From Rhodococcus qingshengii (lineage in GTDB: Bacteria > Actinomycetota > Actinomycetes > Mycobacteriales > Mycobacteriaceae), in assembly GCF_021025955.1 (NCBI RefSeq), contig NZ_JAJNCL010000001.1, positions 1 to 64,000 on the forward strand: a stretch of 64,000 bases of DNA, in the 5' to 3' direction. Below, in pieces: positions 7,531-16,486 of the stretch. Under the pieces are notes generated by a model. That model saw nothing but the letters and a program-made list of their open reading frames with translations. It was not told the DNA's origin and searched no databases. How positions within the stretch are numbered: position 1 is the first letter of the stretch; every line of letters starts with the position of its first letter. A program made the translations under genes and the position numbers.

Positions 7531-8400
7531 TCAGGCGAGACTGAGCGCAACTGCGGTCGCGGCACCCCAGACGAGCATGGCGAGTCCGGTGTCGCGCAGC
7601 GCGGGGATCAGGGCCATTCCCTGCCCGCCTGAACGCAGCGGGGCGTTGGCTCGGATTGCCAGTGGCAACGCGAGCAATCCGAGCAATGCCCACGGAGTGC
7701 GCAGGATCAGCAGCAGGGTCGCGACGAACGGAACGGCCAGCAGGATCACGTGCAGCGTGCGGGTCTTCGCGTCACCGAGCCGTACTGCGAGAGTGATCTT
7801 TCCGGACTCGGTGTCGGTCGGGATGTCGCGAAGATTGTTGGCAACGAGCACCGCGCTCGAGAAAGAGCCGATGGCGATCGCTCCGGCCAGCCCGGCCAGA
7901 TCCACCCGCTCGGCCTGCACGAACTGAGTTCCCAGCACTGCGATCAGCCCGAAGAAGATGAACACGGCGATCTCGCCGAACCCGCTGTATCCGTACGGCT
8001 TCTTGCCGCCGGTGTAGAACCAGGCACCGATGATGCAGAACACGCCGACCGCGACCAGCCACCACGCTGTGGTCGCCGCCAGAACGAACCCGGCCACCGC
8101 GGCAACGGCGAAGCAGCTGATCGCTGCGGCCTTCACGGCTCCGGGACTGACCAACTTCGATCCGACCAAACGCAGTGGCCCGACGCGGTCGTCGTCCGTT
8201 CCACGGATTCCGTCGGAGTAGTCGTTCGCGAAATTCACCCCGACGATCAAGGCCAAGGAGACGACCAGTGCCAGGAGCGCCTTCCACCACACTGCGAGGT
8301 CCAGGGACGCCGCGGCTCCGGTGCCGACCAGCACGGGCGCAATCGCGTTCGGGAGTGTGCGCGGCCTCGCGCCTTCGATCCATTGAGCAGCTGTTGCCAT
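7531..8400 (-). CDS. menA: 1,4-dihydroxy-2-naphthoate polyprenyltransferase MenA
   Basis: Integral membrane UbiA-family prenyltransferase that joins DHNA to a polyprenyl diphosphate, giving demethylmenaquinone. The 289-residue protein has the first Asp-rich motif [17 protein letters not shown] (about 56-72) and the second, [20 protein letters not shown]. Around these lie eight or so hydrophobic helices. Its prenyl donor is likely made by grcC1 at 34504 in the same cluster. It is divergent from the SARP regulator, with a 13-bp palindrome in the short shared promoter region. Confidence 0.95.
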   Translation of the reverse strand: MATAAQWIEGARPRTLPNAIAPVLVGTGAAASLDLAVWWKALLALVVSLALIVGVNFANDYSDGIRGTDDDRVGPLRLVGSKLVSPGAVKAAAISCFAVAAVAGFVLAATTAWWLVAVGVFCIIGAWFYTGGKKPYGYSGFGEIAVFIFFGLIAVLGTQFVQAERVDLAGLAGAIAIGSFSSAVLVANNLRDIPTDTESGKITLAVRLGDAKTRTLHVILLAVPFVATLLLILRTPWALLGLLALPLAIRANAPLRSGGQGMALIPALRDTGLAMLVWGAATAVALSLA

Positions 8401-8410
8401 ACAACGATCT

Positions 8411-8423
8411 TTGCACTGTGCAA
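8411..8423. promoter_or_regulatory. 13-bp palindrome between menA and the SARP gene
   Basis: Perfect palindrome TTGCACTGTGCAA, 10 bases from the menA start and 14 from the earliest likely SARP start (GTG 8438). Eleven of its bases recur upstream of the DrrAB-type operon (minus strand of 13608-13620), suggesting one regulator reads both. Confidence 0.55.
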
Positions 8424-8449
8424 TACGATCGAACGCGGTGGATCAGCAC

Positions 8450-11400
8450 ATGACTCGAGACGTGAGTGAGCGCGCCAGGTACGCGCAGTCGGGCGAAGAC
8501 CTGGCCGACATTGCCTTGCTCGGACCTGTTTCGACCAAAGTGGGCGATCGCCTGGTTCCGCTGCCGGGTCCGCGAGCTCGAACTCTGCTGGTTGCGCTGG
8601 CTCGCAATCCTGGCGAGCCACGTACCGCGCAGAGCCTGATCGACGACGTCTGGGGGTTGGAGCCGCCGCGCTCACCGATGAACGCCCTCCACACTCAGGT
8701 CTCGCGCCTGCGATCTGCACTCCCGGACGGGGCCCTCGAGGTCACGGCGGCCGGATACCGGCTCACTCTCGCCAGGCCGCGCGTCGACCTGGCGAGGGCA
8801 GCGGACACGGCGCATCGTCTGCGCGCCGGCGACGCCGAGGCGTCCGAGGCACTTGCGGCCGCGACAGAGGCGCTGCGCCTGTGGCGCGGTACACCCGGGA
8901 GCGACGTCGTCGGCGACGTCGCAGATCGTCTGGCGCTCGACGCGGGCCGCGTGTACGACGAACTGGAGACGGTGCAGATCGACGCGTTGCTCTCGTTGGG
9001 GGAGTACGCGGCCGCCATTCCACTGGTGCGCGGACGCCACTTGGCGAATCCATTCGACGACACGGCAGCCGAAGCGTTGATGCGTGCGCTCGCCGGAGCC
9101 GGCCGGGTCAACGAGGCACTCGAAGTATTCGCGGAGTTCCGCAACCACCTCGCCAATCGCCTGGGCGCTGATCCGTCACCTGCACTGGTGACTCTGAACG
9201 CAGAACTTCTGGGGGCACCTGCGGCAACACCGCGAGCTGCGCGGGCGATCGGTCTACGCGCTGCCCCCAACACCTTGCTCGGTCGCGACAGCGACATCGA
9301 CCAGATCGAATCCTTGCTGGCTCGCTCACGTGTGGTCACCATTCTCGGACCCGGTGGTGCCGGAAAAACCCGTCTCGCACACGAATTGGGCCTGCGCGGA
9401 TCCGTGAACCAGCCTGGCGTCTCGGTGGTACTCGTGGAGTTGGCGTCGTTGCGCAGCAGCGAAGATGTGATCGCGGCCATCGGCGGCACCCTCGGAATCA
9501 GCGAATCCGATCTGGCGCCAGGCAAATTGACCGTCGGCCGGACGCATTCGGCGCGAGAGCGACTCAAAGAGGCGTTGTCCGCCGGTCCGATGTTGCTCAT
9601 CCTCGACAATTGTGAGCACGTGATCGGCGCGTGTTCGGAGATCGTGGCCGAGATGATCGCGGCCGGTCGTCAGCTGACGGTACTGACCACCAGTCGTTCG
9701 CCGCTCATGATCAGTGCCGAGGCGGTGTACCCGTTGCCGCCGTTGGCGATCGACGACGGAACCGGCTCAGCAGTCGAACTCTTCTCGGCGAGAGCCCGTG
9801 CGGTGCGGCCGTCCGTTCATCTGGACGTCGATGCGGTCGTCAAGCTGTGTACGACGCTCGACGGACTCCCGTTGGCGATCGAGCTCGCTGCCGCTCGGGT
9901 CCGCACGATGAGCGTCGACGAGATCGGTTCGAGACTGCGGCATCGGTTCGCGTTGTTGCGCTCCGATGATCCGACGTCGCCGGATCGGCATCGCACGCTT
10001 CACGCGGTGATCGACTGGAGTTGGAATCTGCTGGGCGGCGGAGATCAGATTGCGCTGCGTCGGTTGTGCCGATTCCCGGCAGGCTTCACGCTTTCCTCGG
10101 CGCAGGCCGTTGCCGGGTGGGGCGAGTTGACCGATGTGGCCGGTGCCGTCGAAGCGCTGGTGAATCAGTCTCTTCTTTCCGTCAGCGACGGGGAGGGTGA
10201 GCTTCGCTACTACATGCTCGAGACGGTCCGTGAATACGGCGAGGAGCAGCTCGCTGCGTCCGGCGAGGGGCCGGAAGTGATTCGGCGTCTGGATGACTGG
10301 GCGATCGCGATCGCCGAGGACGCCGTTGTGCGATCACGAACGGATCAGCTTCGCCTGATTGCCGACCTGGACGCCGAGCACGACAACCTTCTCGCTGTAC
10401 TGCGCTGGGCAGTGGAGCGCGGCGACGCGGTCACCGTGGCCAACGTCTTTCCCGTTCTCGCGATTCTGTGGGCAGTACGAGGATCGAACTCGGAAATCTC
10501 GAATTGGGCGTCGAAGATCGTCGAGGCGACCGCGGACAACGATCTGCGCGGCGTGAACGCAGAACTGGTGGGCGCGACGTTCATTCTGGTGGCGATGCAT
10601 CTCTTCTTCGCGGAGGCCGATCGAAACCATGCCCGTGCGCGGGTTCGTCTTCGAAAGCTGTTGCGTGAGCGCGATGATCTCGGTCCGTTGTTTGCATTTC
10701 TGATCAGGCTCTCCACGAGTGGGATCGCCAACCACAAACTTGCGCGGTTGGTTGCGGAAGGCGTTCGCAGTTCCGACCCCGAGACCCGAATGGCTGCGCT
10801 GTCCGCGCGTTCGAACATGCGGGAGAACATCGGCGATCTGCGCGGCGCATTGCTGGACGGGCAGACTCTGTTCGACTACGCGACCAGTGTCGGTGACGAA
10901 TGGGGACTGGCGATGTCAGCCCAGCATGTCGGGTCGGTTCACAGCCAGTCCGCCCGCTATGGCGACGCCATCGCGTTCTACGCGATTGCGGCGGCGTCGA
11001 TGGAACGTCTCGGTGCACGTGACGAGGCGATGCAGCTCATCTGCTTTCAAGCCGGAGCGATGATCGCATCCGGTGACACCGCCGGCGGGCGAACACTTCT
11101 CGATCGGGCGCGCCCGGCCCTGGCGCACTCGACCGGGACCGGTGCCATCGAAACCGATCAACGGCGCGCGGCGCTCATGGCGAGCATTGCCGAGGCGGAT
11201 CTCGCGGACGGCCGTATCGAGGACGGCCTGGCTCGGTATCGAGAAGCACTGGAGTTGTTGGGTCCTGCAATCGAGAACATCTTCGGTGATCCCTTCGTCG
11301 TTCTGCTCGGTGCCGCGGCAGTGTGCGCTCACGTCGTTCACGGACGACATGAACTCGTGGCCGGTCGTGTTCTGCAGATGAAGGATTCGGGTGCTCTCAA

Positions 11401-11698
11401 GTTCGATCCGAACGGCTATGCGGACCTGCCGCTCGCGGGTTCCTTGGCGTCGGCGATCGGCTCGTTCGATCTTGTCACGGGCAACATCGACCGCGGGGTC
11501 GAACTGATGGCTCTGTCGTTGAAAATGCCCGGGAGACAAGACTTCGTCTCGCTCCACCATGCGCGCCTCTCCGACTTCGCGGTTGGTGTGGTCGGAGCCG
11601 ACAGGTGGTCTGTGGAAACCGAGAAGGTGTCGGGCTACTCACGCAGAGCGGTCCGCGAAGCAGTGTTGGCTGTGCTTCGCGGACCGGTGCTGGATTAG
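8450..11698 (+). CDS. SARP/BTAD transcriptional regulator with NB-ARC ATPase and TPR domains
   Basis: A large (about 1082-residue) AfsR-type regulator. Domain order: winged HTH of the OmpR type (about 12-90; ARTLLVALARNPGEPRTAQSLIDDVWG, then NALHTQVSRLRSAL); bacterial transcriptional activation domain (about 95-240, with ALMRALAGAGRVNEAL); NB-ARC/STAND ATPase with Walker A GPGGAGKT (300-307) and Walker B LLILDNCEHV (D386); and a long helical TPR-like C-terminus. Such proteins activate antibiotic or efflux genes by binding direct repeats with 11-bp period. GTG 8438 is an alternative start. It converges on the DrrAB genes with a 21-base gap. Confidence 0.88.
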   Translation: MTRDVSERARYAQSGEDLADIALLGPVSTKVGDRLVPLPGPRARTLLVALARNPGEPRTAQSLIDDVWGLEPPRSPMNALHTQVSRLRSALPDGALEVTAAGYRLTLARPRVDLARAADTAHRLRAGDAEASEALAAATEALRLWRGTPGSDVVGDVADRLALDAGRVYDELETVQIDALLSLGEYAAAIPLVRGRHLANPFDDTAAEALMRALAGAGRVNEALEVFAEFRNHLANRLGADPSPALVTLNAELLGAPAATPRAARAIGLRAAPNTLLGRDSDIDQIESLLARSRVVTILGPGGAGKTRLAHELGLRGSVNQPGVSVVLVELASLRSSEDVIAAIGGTLGISESDLAPGKLTVGRTHSARERLKEALSAGPMLLILDNCEHVIGACSEIVAEMIAAGRQLTVLTTSRSPLMISAEAVYPLPPLAIDDGTGSAVELFSARARAVRPSVHLDVDAVVKLCTTLDGLPLAIELAAARVRTMSVDEIGSRLRHRFALLRSDDPTSPDRHRTLHAVIDWSWNLLGGGDQIALRRLCRFPAGFTLSSAQAVAGWGELTDVAGAVEALVNQSLLSVSDGEGELRYYMLETVREYGEEQLAASGEGPEVIRRLDDWAIAIAEDAVVRSRTDQLRLIADLDAEHDNLLAVLRWAVERGDAVTVANVFPVLAILWAVRGSNSEISNWASKIVEATADNDLRGVNAELVGATFILVAMHLFFAEADRNHARARVRLRKLLRERDDLGPLFAFLIRLSTSGIANHKLARLVAEGVRSSDPETRMAALSARSNMRENIGDLRGALLDGQTLFDYATSVGDEWGLAMSAQHVGSVHSQSARYGDAIAFYAIAAASMERLGARDEAMQLICFQAGAMIASGDTAGGRTLLDRARPALAHSTGTGAIETDQRRAALMASIAEADLADGRIEDGLARYREALELLGPAIENIFGDPFVVLLGAAAVCAHVVHGRHELVAGRVLQMKDSGALKFDPNGYADLPLAGSLASAIGSFDLVTGNIDRGVELMALSLKMPGRQDFVSLHHARLSDFAVGVVGADRWSVETEKVSGYSRRAVREAVLAVLRGPVLD

Positions 11699-11719
11699 AG
11701 CTGGACAGTGGTGCGGGAC

Positions 11720-12547
11720 TTACGTCTTGCGCATGTACATCCGGACAGTCAGAGGTGCCATGACGGCAACGATCACCGCGGCGCCGACCAACGACCACAC
11801 GACGTGGATACCGAAGTGACCGTCGTTGGCGAGCTCGCGAACCGCGGTCACCAAGTGTGAGACCGGGTTGATACTCACGAACTTCTGAAGCCAACTCGGC
11901 ATGGTGGCAGGATCGACAAACGCATTCGACAGGAACGTCAGCGGGAACAGCACGAGCATCGAAACGCCCTGCACCGTGGACGCTTTGTTCATCATCACGC
12001 CCATGAGGGCGAAGATCCAGCTGATCGAGAACGCGCACACCATGACCAGGATCGCGGCGGACAGAATGCCGACCACGCCGCCTGCGGGGCGGTATCCCAT
12101 CGCGAAACCGACGATGAACGTGATGGTCGTGGCGATGCCGTAGCGCACGACGTCGGCGAGCAATGCACCGGACAGCGGGGCGATCCGAGCGATGGGAAGG
12201 GACTTGAAGCGGTCGAACACGCCCTTGTCCATGTCCTCACGAAGCTGGGTGCCCGTGACGATGGAACCGGTGATGACGGTCTGAACGAGGATGCCGGGAA
12301 TGATCGTCGGCAGATACGCCGTCACGTCACCGGCGAGTGCGCCGCCGAAGATGTAGGTGAACATCAACGTGAAGATGATCGGCTGGATGACGACGTCGAA
12401 CAGTTGCTCGGGGTTGTGCTTGATCTTGAGAATTCCGCGGTACGCCATCGTGAAAGTGTTCGCGAAGCTCTGCTGCAGGCTGATGCGGCGGGGTGCGGCA
12501 TCCGGCTGGGCAATCGGTGACCGGGGTTTGGTGAGGGTGGTTGTCAT
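11720..12547 (-). CDS. ABC-2 type multidrug exporter permease (DrrB-like)
   Basis: A 275-residue ABC-2 permease with six predicted helices. The TLMFTYIFGGALAG and PGILVQTVITGSIVTG stretches, and FDRFKSLPIARIAPLSGALLADV, are typical of the DrrB/daunorubicin-resistance family. Its ATG overlaps the stop of the ATPase gene by four bases (ATGA), so they form one transporter. Likely an exporter of a lipid, pigment or drug-like compound; the substrate cannot be read from sequence. The adjacent SARP regulator is the candidate controller. Confidence 0.9.
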   Translation of the reverse strand: MTTTLTKPRSPIAQPDAAPRRISLQQSFANTFTMAYRGILKIKHNPEQLFDVVIQPIIFTLMFTYIFGGALAGDVTAYLPTIIPGILVQTVITGSIVTGTQLREDMDKGVFDRFKSLPIARIAPLSGALLADVVRYGIATTITFIVGFAMGYRPAGGVVGILSAAILVMVCAFSISWIFALMGVMMNKASTVQGVSMLVLFPLTFLSNAFVDPATMPSWLQKFVSINPVSHLVTAVRELANDGHFGIHVVWSLVGAAVIVAVMAPLTVRMYMRKT

Positions 12548-13551
12548 GCGACGCTCCGATCGGAGTCGTTGTCGGACTGGGCGTCGTTGCGTCCACCGTC
12601 TTCGGGCTGGTGCCCGGTGATGGTCAGGAACACTTCGTCCAGGCTGGGTTTCTGTACGTTGATCTCGTCGACGGCGATACCTTGCTCGCGCAGGCGGATC
12701 AACAGGTCGGCGGTGATGGACGGGTCGCTCAACGGGGCGGTGATCCGTCCGACCTCGGGCGTGACACCTACCTCGACGCCGAGCGCCGACGCGATGAGCG
12801 AGCGAGCTTCCTCGGTGCGATCACGATCGACCAGCTTGAGCTGGAGCGAGGAGATCCCGACCGAAGCCTTGAGTTCGTCGGCGGTGCCGTTGGCGATCAC
12901 GCGGCCGCGGTCGATCACCGCGATGCGATCCGCCAACTGATCGGCCTCGTCCAGATACTGCGTGGTGAGCAACACCGTCGAACCCTCGGCGACCAATCGT
13001 CGGATGGTCACCCACATCTGGGCGCGGGTGCGCGGATCCAGGCCCGTGGTGGGTTCGTCGAGGAACAGCAGTGGCGGGCGAGCGATCAGGCTGGCCGCCA
13101 GATCCAGGCGTCGACGCATGCCTCCGGAGAAGTTCTTGAGCGGTTTGCTTGCGGCCTCGACCAGTTCGAACTCCTCGAGGAGTTCGAGGGACTTGGTGCG
13201 CGCATCGCGGCGGCTCAGGCCGAGCAGCCGCGAGAAGATCACGAGGTTCTCGGTTGCGGTCAGGTCCTCGTCGACGGAGGCGTACTGCCCGGTGACGCCG
13301 ATCAGGGAACGGACCGCGGTGGGTTCACGGCTGACGTCGTGGCCGAAGATGCGTGCCTCACCGCCGTCGGGGCGTAGGAGGGTGGCGAGCATGCGGACGG
13401 TGGTGGTCTTGCCTGCGCCGTTCGGCCCGAGGACGCCGAAGACCGAGCCGGTGGGGACGGTGAGGCTGACGCCGTCGACCGCGCGGTGCTCGCCGAACTT
13501 CTTGACGAGTCCGTCGGCCTCGATGGCAAGAGGCGAAGCTGTGTGGTTCAT
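12544..13551 (-). CDS. Daunorubicin-resistance-type ABC transporter ATP-binding protein (DrrA-like)
   Basis: A 335-residue ABC ATPase: Walker A GPNGAGKTT (42-50), ABC signature FSGGMRRRLDLA, Walker B LLFLDEPTTGLDPRTR, and the C-terminal ~90-residue extension typical of DrrA. ATG 13551 (MNHTASPLAIEADG) is chosen because upstream in-frame codons read through the repeat-rich promoter region and extend beyond family length. The start has only a weak ribosome-binding site. Forms an exporter with the overlapping permease gene. Confidence 0.9.
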   Translation of the reverse strand: MNHTASPLAIEADGLVKKFGEHRAVDGVSLTVPTGSVFGVLGPNGAGKTTTVRMLATLLRPDGGEARIFGHDVSREPTAVRSLIGVTGQYASVDEDLTATENLVIFSRLLGLSRRDARTKSLELLEEFELVEAASKPLKNFSGGMRRRLDLAASLIARPPLLFLDEPTTGLDPRTRAQMWVTIRRLVAEGSTVLLTTQYLDEADQLADRIAVIDRGRVIANGTADELKASVGISSLQLKLVDRDRTEEARSLIASALGVEVGVTPEVGRITAPLSDPSITADLLIRLREQGIAVDEINVQKPSLDEVFLTITGHQPEDGGRNDAQSDNDSDRSVA

Positions 13552-13574
13552 GGGATGAAGCTTGGCAGACCGAT

Positions 13575-13620
13575 CTTGCATGGACCTTGCGTGGAACTTG
13601 CGGTTACTTGCACAGTGCGC
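13575..13620 (-). promoter_or_regulatory. CTTGC direct repeats and half-palindrome upstream of the DrrA-like gene
   Basis: Four CTTGC repeats start at 13575, 13586, 13597 and 13607 (11-, 11- and 10-bp spacing), all on one helix face. The last runs into TTGCACAGTGCGC (13608-13620), whose reverse strand shares the 11-mer GCACTGTGCAA with the palindrome at 8411-8423. An 11-bp direct-repeat period is the known layout of SARP binding sites. The array begins 24 bp before the DrrA-like start. Confidence 0.55.
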
Positions 13621-13705
13621 GAGGTCGGTGCTCCACAACCGGCAAACAATCCCCAGACGGATCTTGCTTGTCGGTGTGCGGGCGCGGCGGCATCACGCTC
13701 GCTGC

Positions 13706-14599
13706 ATGGAGATTCTCACGCGGGCACAGGCTCACCGCGACGGCACCAGCGACGCGCAGTTGCAGCGAGCGGTCAGGCGCGGTGAGCTGCACCGAATCGC
13801 AGCGGGGATCTACATGCGCGCCGATCACTTCCGCGAACTCGATGCGAGAGCACGCCACCGCTGCGCTGTCATGGCAGCCGCGGAAAGCTGTGGACCAGAC
13901 GCAATCGTGAGCCACGCTTCGGCAGCGGTCACGCACGGATTGGATTGCGGCGGATTGCGATTGGACACCGTGCACATGACGAATAACCGATGCTCGGGTG
14001 GGCGGAAGAGCCAGACCTTGCATCTTCATCCAGCAGTGGTCCCGACCGAGGAGGTCGTGCTGATCGACGGCGTCGCAACCACGTCGCTTGCGCGAACGTT
14101 CGTCGACCTCGCACGGACGACGCCGTTCGAGACCGCCGTGGTGATCGGTGATTGCGCCCTGCGACGTGGGATGAGGCGTGAGAACGTCGACGCTTCGCTC
14201 GATCATGCGCGCGGACGGCTGGGGATGAGTCGCGCTCGAGTGGCGGCGACGTTCATCGAACCTGGTGCCGAGAGTCCGGGGGAGTCCATCAGCAGGGTAC
14301 GCATGCGCGACGACGGTTGGCCGATGCCGACCCTGCAGCACGAGATCCGTCACGTTGGCCGGTTCATCGCAAGGGTCGATTTCTTCTGGAAAGAGCACGG
14401 TGTGGTGGGCCAGTTCGACGGGATGGTCAAGTACCGCGGCGACAATCCAGGTAGGGCGGTAGAGCGGGAGAGACTGCGGGAGGACGCTATCCGGGACGCG
14501 GGGTTCGAGGTGTTCCGGTGGGTATGGGCGGATCTTCGCGACTTCGAACGCGTCCGCGAAAGGTTCGAGCGGGCTTGCCTCCGCGGAGCCGCGCGCTGA
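13706..14599 (+). CDS. AbiEi-like winged-helix protein with Vsr-like nuclease-fold C-terminus
   Basis: A 297-residue protein. N-terminal residues 1-40 (LTRAQAHRDGTSDAQLQRAVRRGELHRIAAGIY) match the AbiEi antitoxin-type wHTH. The C-terminus (about 190-280) has the layout of actinobacterial DUF559/Vsr-like PD-(D/E)xK proteins: PGES (190-194), RVDFFW with D225, GQFDGMVKY with Q236, D238 and K242, then EAFRWVWADL-like ending FEVFRWVWADL. I recall GEFDG where Q236 sits, so an acidic catalytic residue may be lost. No toxin gene is adjacent. Role unknown. The stop codon lies within the downstream hairpin. Confidence 0.72.
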   Translation: MEILTRAQAHRDGTSDAQLQRAVRRGELHRIAAGIYMRADHFRELDARARHRCAVMAAAESCGPDAIVSHASAAVTHGLDCGGLRLDTVHMTNNRCSGGRKSQTLHLHPAVVPTEEVVLIDGVATTSLARTFVDLARTTPFETAVVIGDCALRRGMRRENVDASLDHARGRLGMSRARVAATFIEPGAESPGESISRVRMRDDGWPMPTLQHEIRHVGRFIARVDFFWKEHGVVGQFDGMVKYRGDNPGRAVERERLREDAIRDAGFEVFRWVWADLRDFERVRERFERACLRGAAR

Positions 14600-14640
14600 T
14601 TGTGCAGCCGCGGCGCTGATCAGGCCTGCGGCTGAACAAT
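14597..14640. terminator. Bidirectional hairpin between the AbiEi-like gene and menE
   Basis: 14-bp arms (14597-14610 and 14627-14640) with one mismatch and a 16-base loop, between two convergent genes. No strong T-run on the plus strand. Confidence 0.6.
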
Positions 14641-14653
14641 CGTGCTGCGGCTG

Positions 14654-15793
14654 CTAGCTGAAACGCGCCACCAGAGCGGCGCGATCGAGCTTGCCAGGTC
14701 CACGCAGGGGGAGTGCGTCCACGACGAACAGCTCCCGCGGCGCTGCAGTGACGTCGAGTGTCCGCTGAGCATGTGCGCGAAGTTCTTCGAGCGTCGGAGC
14801 TTCGCCCTCGGGTACGACCACGGCCACCACCCGCTGCCCGAGCCGCTGGTCGTCGACGCCGATCACCGCGCACTCGCGCACGGCAGGATGATCGGCCAAC
14901 GCGGCCTCGACCACCTGCGGTACGACGGTCAGCCCGCCGGTGGAGATTGCCTCGTCCAACCGGCCGCTGATGCTAAGGACCCCGTCGACCACTAATCCGG
15001 CGTCGTCGGTCCGGAACCACCCGGGCTCGGCGAAGGCAGGGTGGTCGGGAAGCCCGCGGTACCCGGACGCGAGCATCGGCCCGCCCAGCAGAACTCGGCC
15101 GTCGTCGATACGAATCCGTGCCCCGGACAACGGGATTCCGTCGTACACACAGCCGCCTGACGTCTCGCTCATTCCGTAGGTCCGGACGACGGTGATGCCA
15201 GCTTCGGCGGCCTGCGCGAGTACCGGTGCTGGAGTCGCAGCGCCGCCGAGCAGGACAGCGTCGAGCGAAGCCAACGCCTCGACCGCGGCGCGATCACCGA
15301 GCGCCTTGACCAACTGCGTCGGCACCAACGAGGTGTAGCGGCGCGGTCCGCTCATCGCGGCGACAGCGCCCGGCAATGCCGCCGGGTCGAAACCCGCACT
15401 GACGTCGACGATCACCGGTTGTGTTCCGGCGAGGACACTGCGCAACAGAACCTGCATACCGGCGATGTGGTGCGGGGGGAGAACTAGCAACCAGGATCCC
15501 GGCCCGCCGAGGCGTTCATGCGTCGCGTCGCAGCTGGCCCGCAGTGCGCTCGCTGTGAGCATCGCACCCTTCGGAGTGCCGGTGGTTCCCGAGGTCGCGA
15601 CTACCAGCGAAACACCGTCGTCGATGGGCTGATCGGGGTGCAGAGCATCGCTCAGGCGGGCCGTCTCGCGCGCGTCGGCCGCCGGGACGGGGAGCACGGC
15701 GTCGTGCTTGCCTTCGAGGATCTGCGCGATGCGCGGCAGTACCTCGAAAACCGCCTCACCCTGCGGAACGGCCAGTGTGCGAAGAACGTTCAC
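14654..15793 (-). CDS. menE: o-Succinylbenzoate-CoA ligase MenE
   Basis: ANL-family acyl-CoA synthetase that activates o-succinylbenzoate for MenB. About 379 residues, typical of the compact actinobacterial MenE. Motifs: ATP-binding P-loop TSGTTGTPKGA, RTYGMSETSGGC adenine-binding region, WFRTDDAG hinge region, and the C-terminal LRGPGKLDR with its catalytic lysine. GTG 15793 is chosen because it overlaps the stop of the upstream DUF3349 gene in a GTGA, whereas the in-frame region further upstream reads inside that gene. Part of the split menaquinone locus; M. tuberculosis Rv0542c is the positional equivalent. Confidence 0.95.
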   Translation of the reverse strand: MNVLRTLAVPQGEAVFEVLPRIAQILEGKHDAVLPVPAADARETARLSDALHPDQPIDDGVSLVVATSGTTGTPKGAMLTASALRASCDATHERLGGPGSWLLVLPPHHIAGMQVLLRSVLAGTQPVIVDVSAGFDPAALPGAVAAMSGPRRYTSLVPTQLVKALGDRAAVEALASLDAVLLGGAATPAPVLAQAAEAGITVVRTYGMSETSGGCVYDGIPLSGARIRIDDGRVLLGGPMLASGYRGLPDHPAFAEPGWFRTDDAGLVVDGVLSISGRLDEAISTGGLTVVPQVVEAALADHPAVRECAVIGVDDQRLGQRVVAVVVPEGEAPTLEELRAHAQRTLDVTAAPRELFVVDALPLRGPGKLDRAALVARFS

Positions 15794-16092
15794 CGGACAT
15801 CCGGCCCGGCCAGCGGCCAACCACCGGCAGCCAGATGGCTTCGCACGCGGTCGACGTCGGTTTCGAGTGGCATCTCGTTGGTGATCTTCGTGATGAGGAC
15901 CTGGATGTCGGTCTTCTCGATGGGTAGATCGCCGTCCTCGATCAACGCGTCGGCGACGGCGTCGACCTCGGTTTCGGAGAGTCTGCGAGTGAGAAGTGCG
16001 AAGAGCGGGATGTAGTCCTGCTCGGGGACGCCATTGGGATAGCCGGCCCGCAACCAGCCGACTATCGACGTGAGGAAGGGCGGAAGGGCCAT
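15790..16092 (-). CDS. DUF3349 protein (Rv0543c-like)
   Basis: A 100-residue helical protein matching DUF3349: FLTSIVGWLRAGYPNGVPEQDYIPLFALLTRRLSETEV, then a second helical half ending AAGGWPL. The M. tuberculosis homologue Rv0543c is also next to menE. Function unknown. It is transcribed with menE (GTGA overlap) and follows a paralogue four bases upstream. Confidence 0.85.
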   Translation of the reverse strand: MALPPFLTSIVGWLRAGYPNGVPEQDYIPLFALLTRRLSETEVDAVADALIEDGDLPIEKTDIQVLITKITNEMPLETDVDRVRSHLAAGGWPLAGPDVR

Positions 16093-16096
16093 GAGG

Positions 16097-16432
16097 TCAG
16101 CTCACGTCTCGAACTTCGTTGTCGGATTCCGCGTCTTCGATGACTGGCCACCCACCTGCGCGCAACCTCTCGGTGACACGATCGACGTCGTCCTCGGAAG
16201 GCTCCTCGTTGAGGATTCCCTCGATGATGGCGCGGATGGTGTCGTAGTCGACGTGCCGGTCCGGTACCTCGTGTGCGGACTCGATGGACATCGAAACGAC
16301 CTGCTCGATCTCCTCGTCGGTCAGACGACGACGGAGAACGGCGAGCAGTGCAAAATGATCCTTGTCCGGGATGCCCTCGGGGTACCCGGCACGCAGCCAG
16401 TCGAGCACGCTGCGCAATGAATACTTGCTCAA
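16097..16432 (-). CDS. DUF3349 paralogue, tandem copy
   Basis: A 111-residue paralogue of the downstream gene: LDWLRAGYPEGIPDKDHFALLAVLRRRLTDEEI aligns directly with the first copy (WLRAGYPxGxPxxDxxxLxAxLxRRL), and both end in a DDVDRV/DVDRV helix followed by xAGGWP. The C-terminus here is longer and acidic. The tandem arrangement and close spacing indicate local duplication. Function unknown. Confidence 0.83.
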   Translation of the reverse strand: MSKYSLRSVLDWLRAGYPEGIPDKDHFALLAVLRRRLTDEEIEQVVSMSIESAHEVPDRHVDYDTIRAIIEGILNEEPSEDDVDRVTERLRAGGWPVIEDAESDNEVRDVS

Positions 16433-16486
16433 ATCCTCGGCCTCATTTTCGTTTCGGTGGTTTCAGTGGTGTGCCGCGACGACCAC

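Noticed and set aside
8411-8449. TTG 8411 as start of the SARP regulator
   Set aside because: It lies inside the 13-bp palindrome and has no ribosome-binding site; GTG 8438 or ATG 8450 is more likely.
12541-13377. 278-codon plus-strand frame over the DrrA-like gene
   Set aside because: Complement of a well-defined ABC ATPase.
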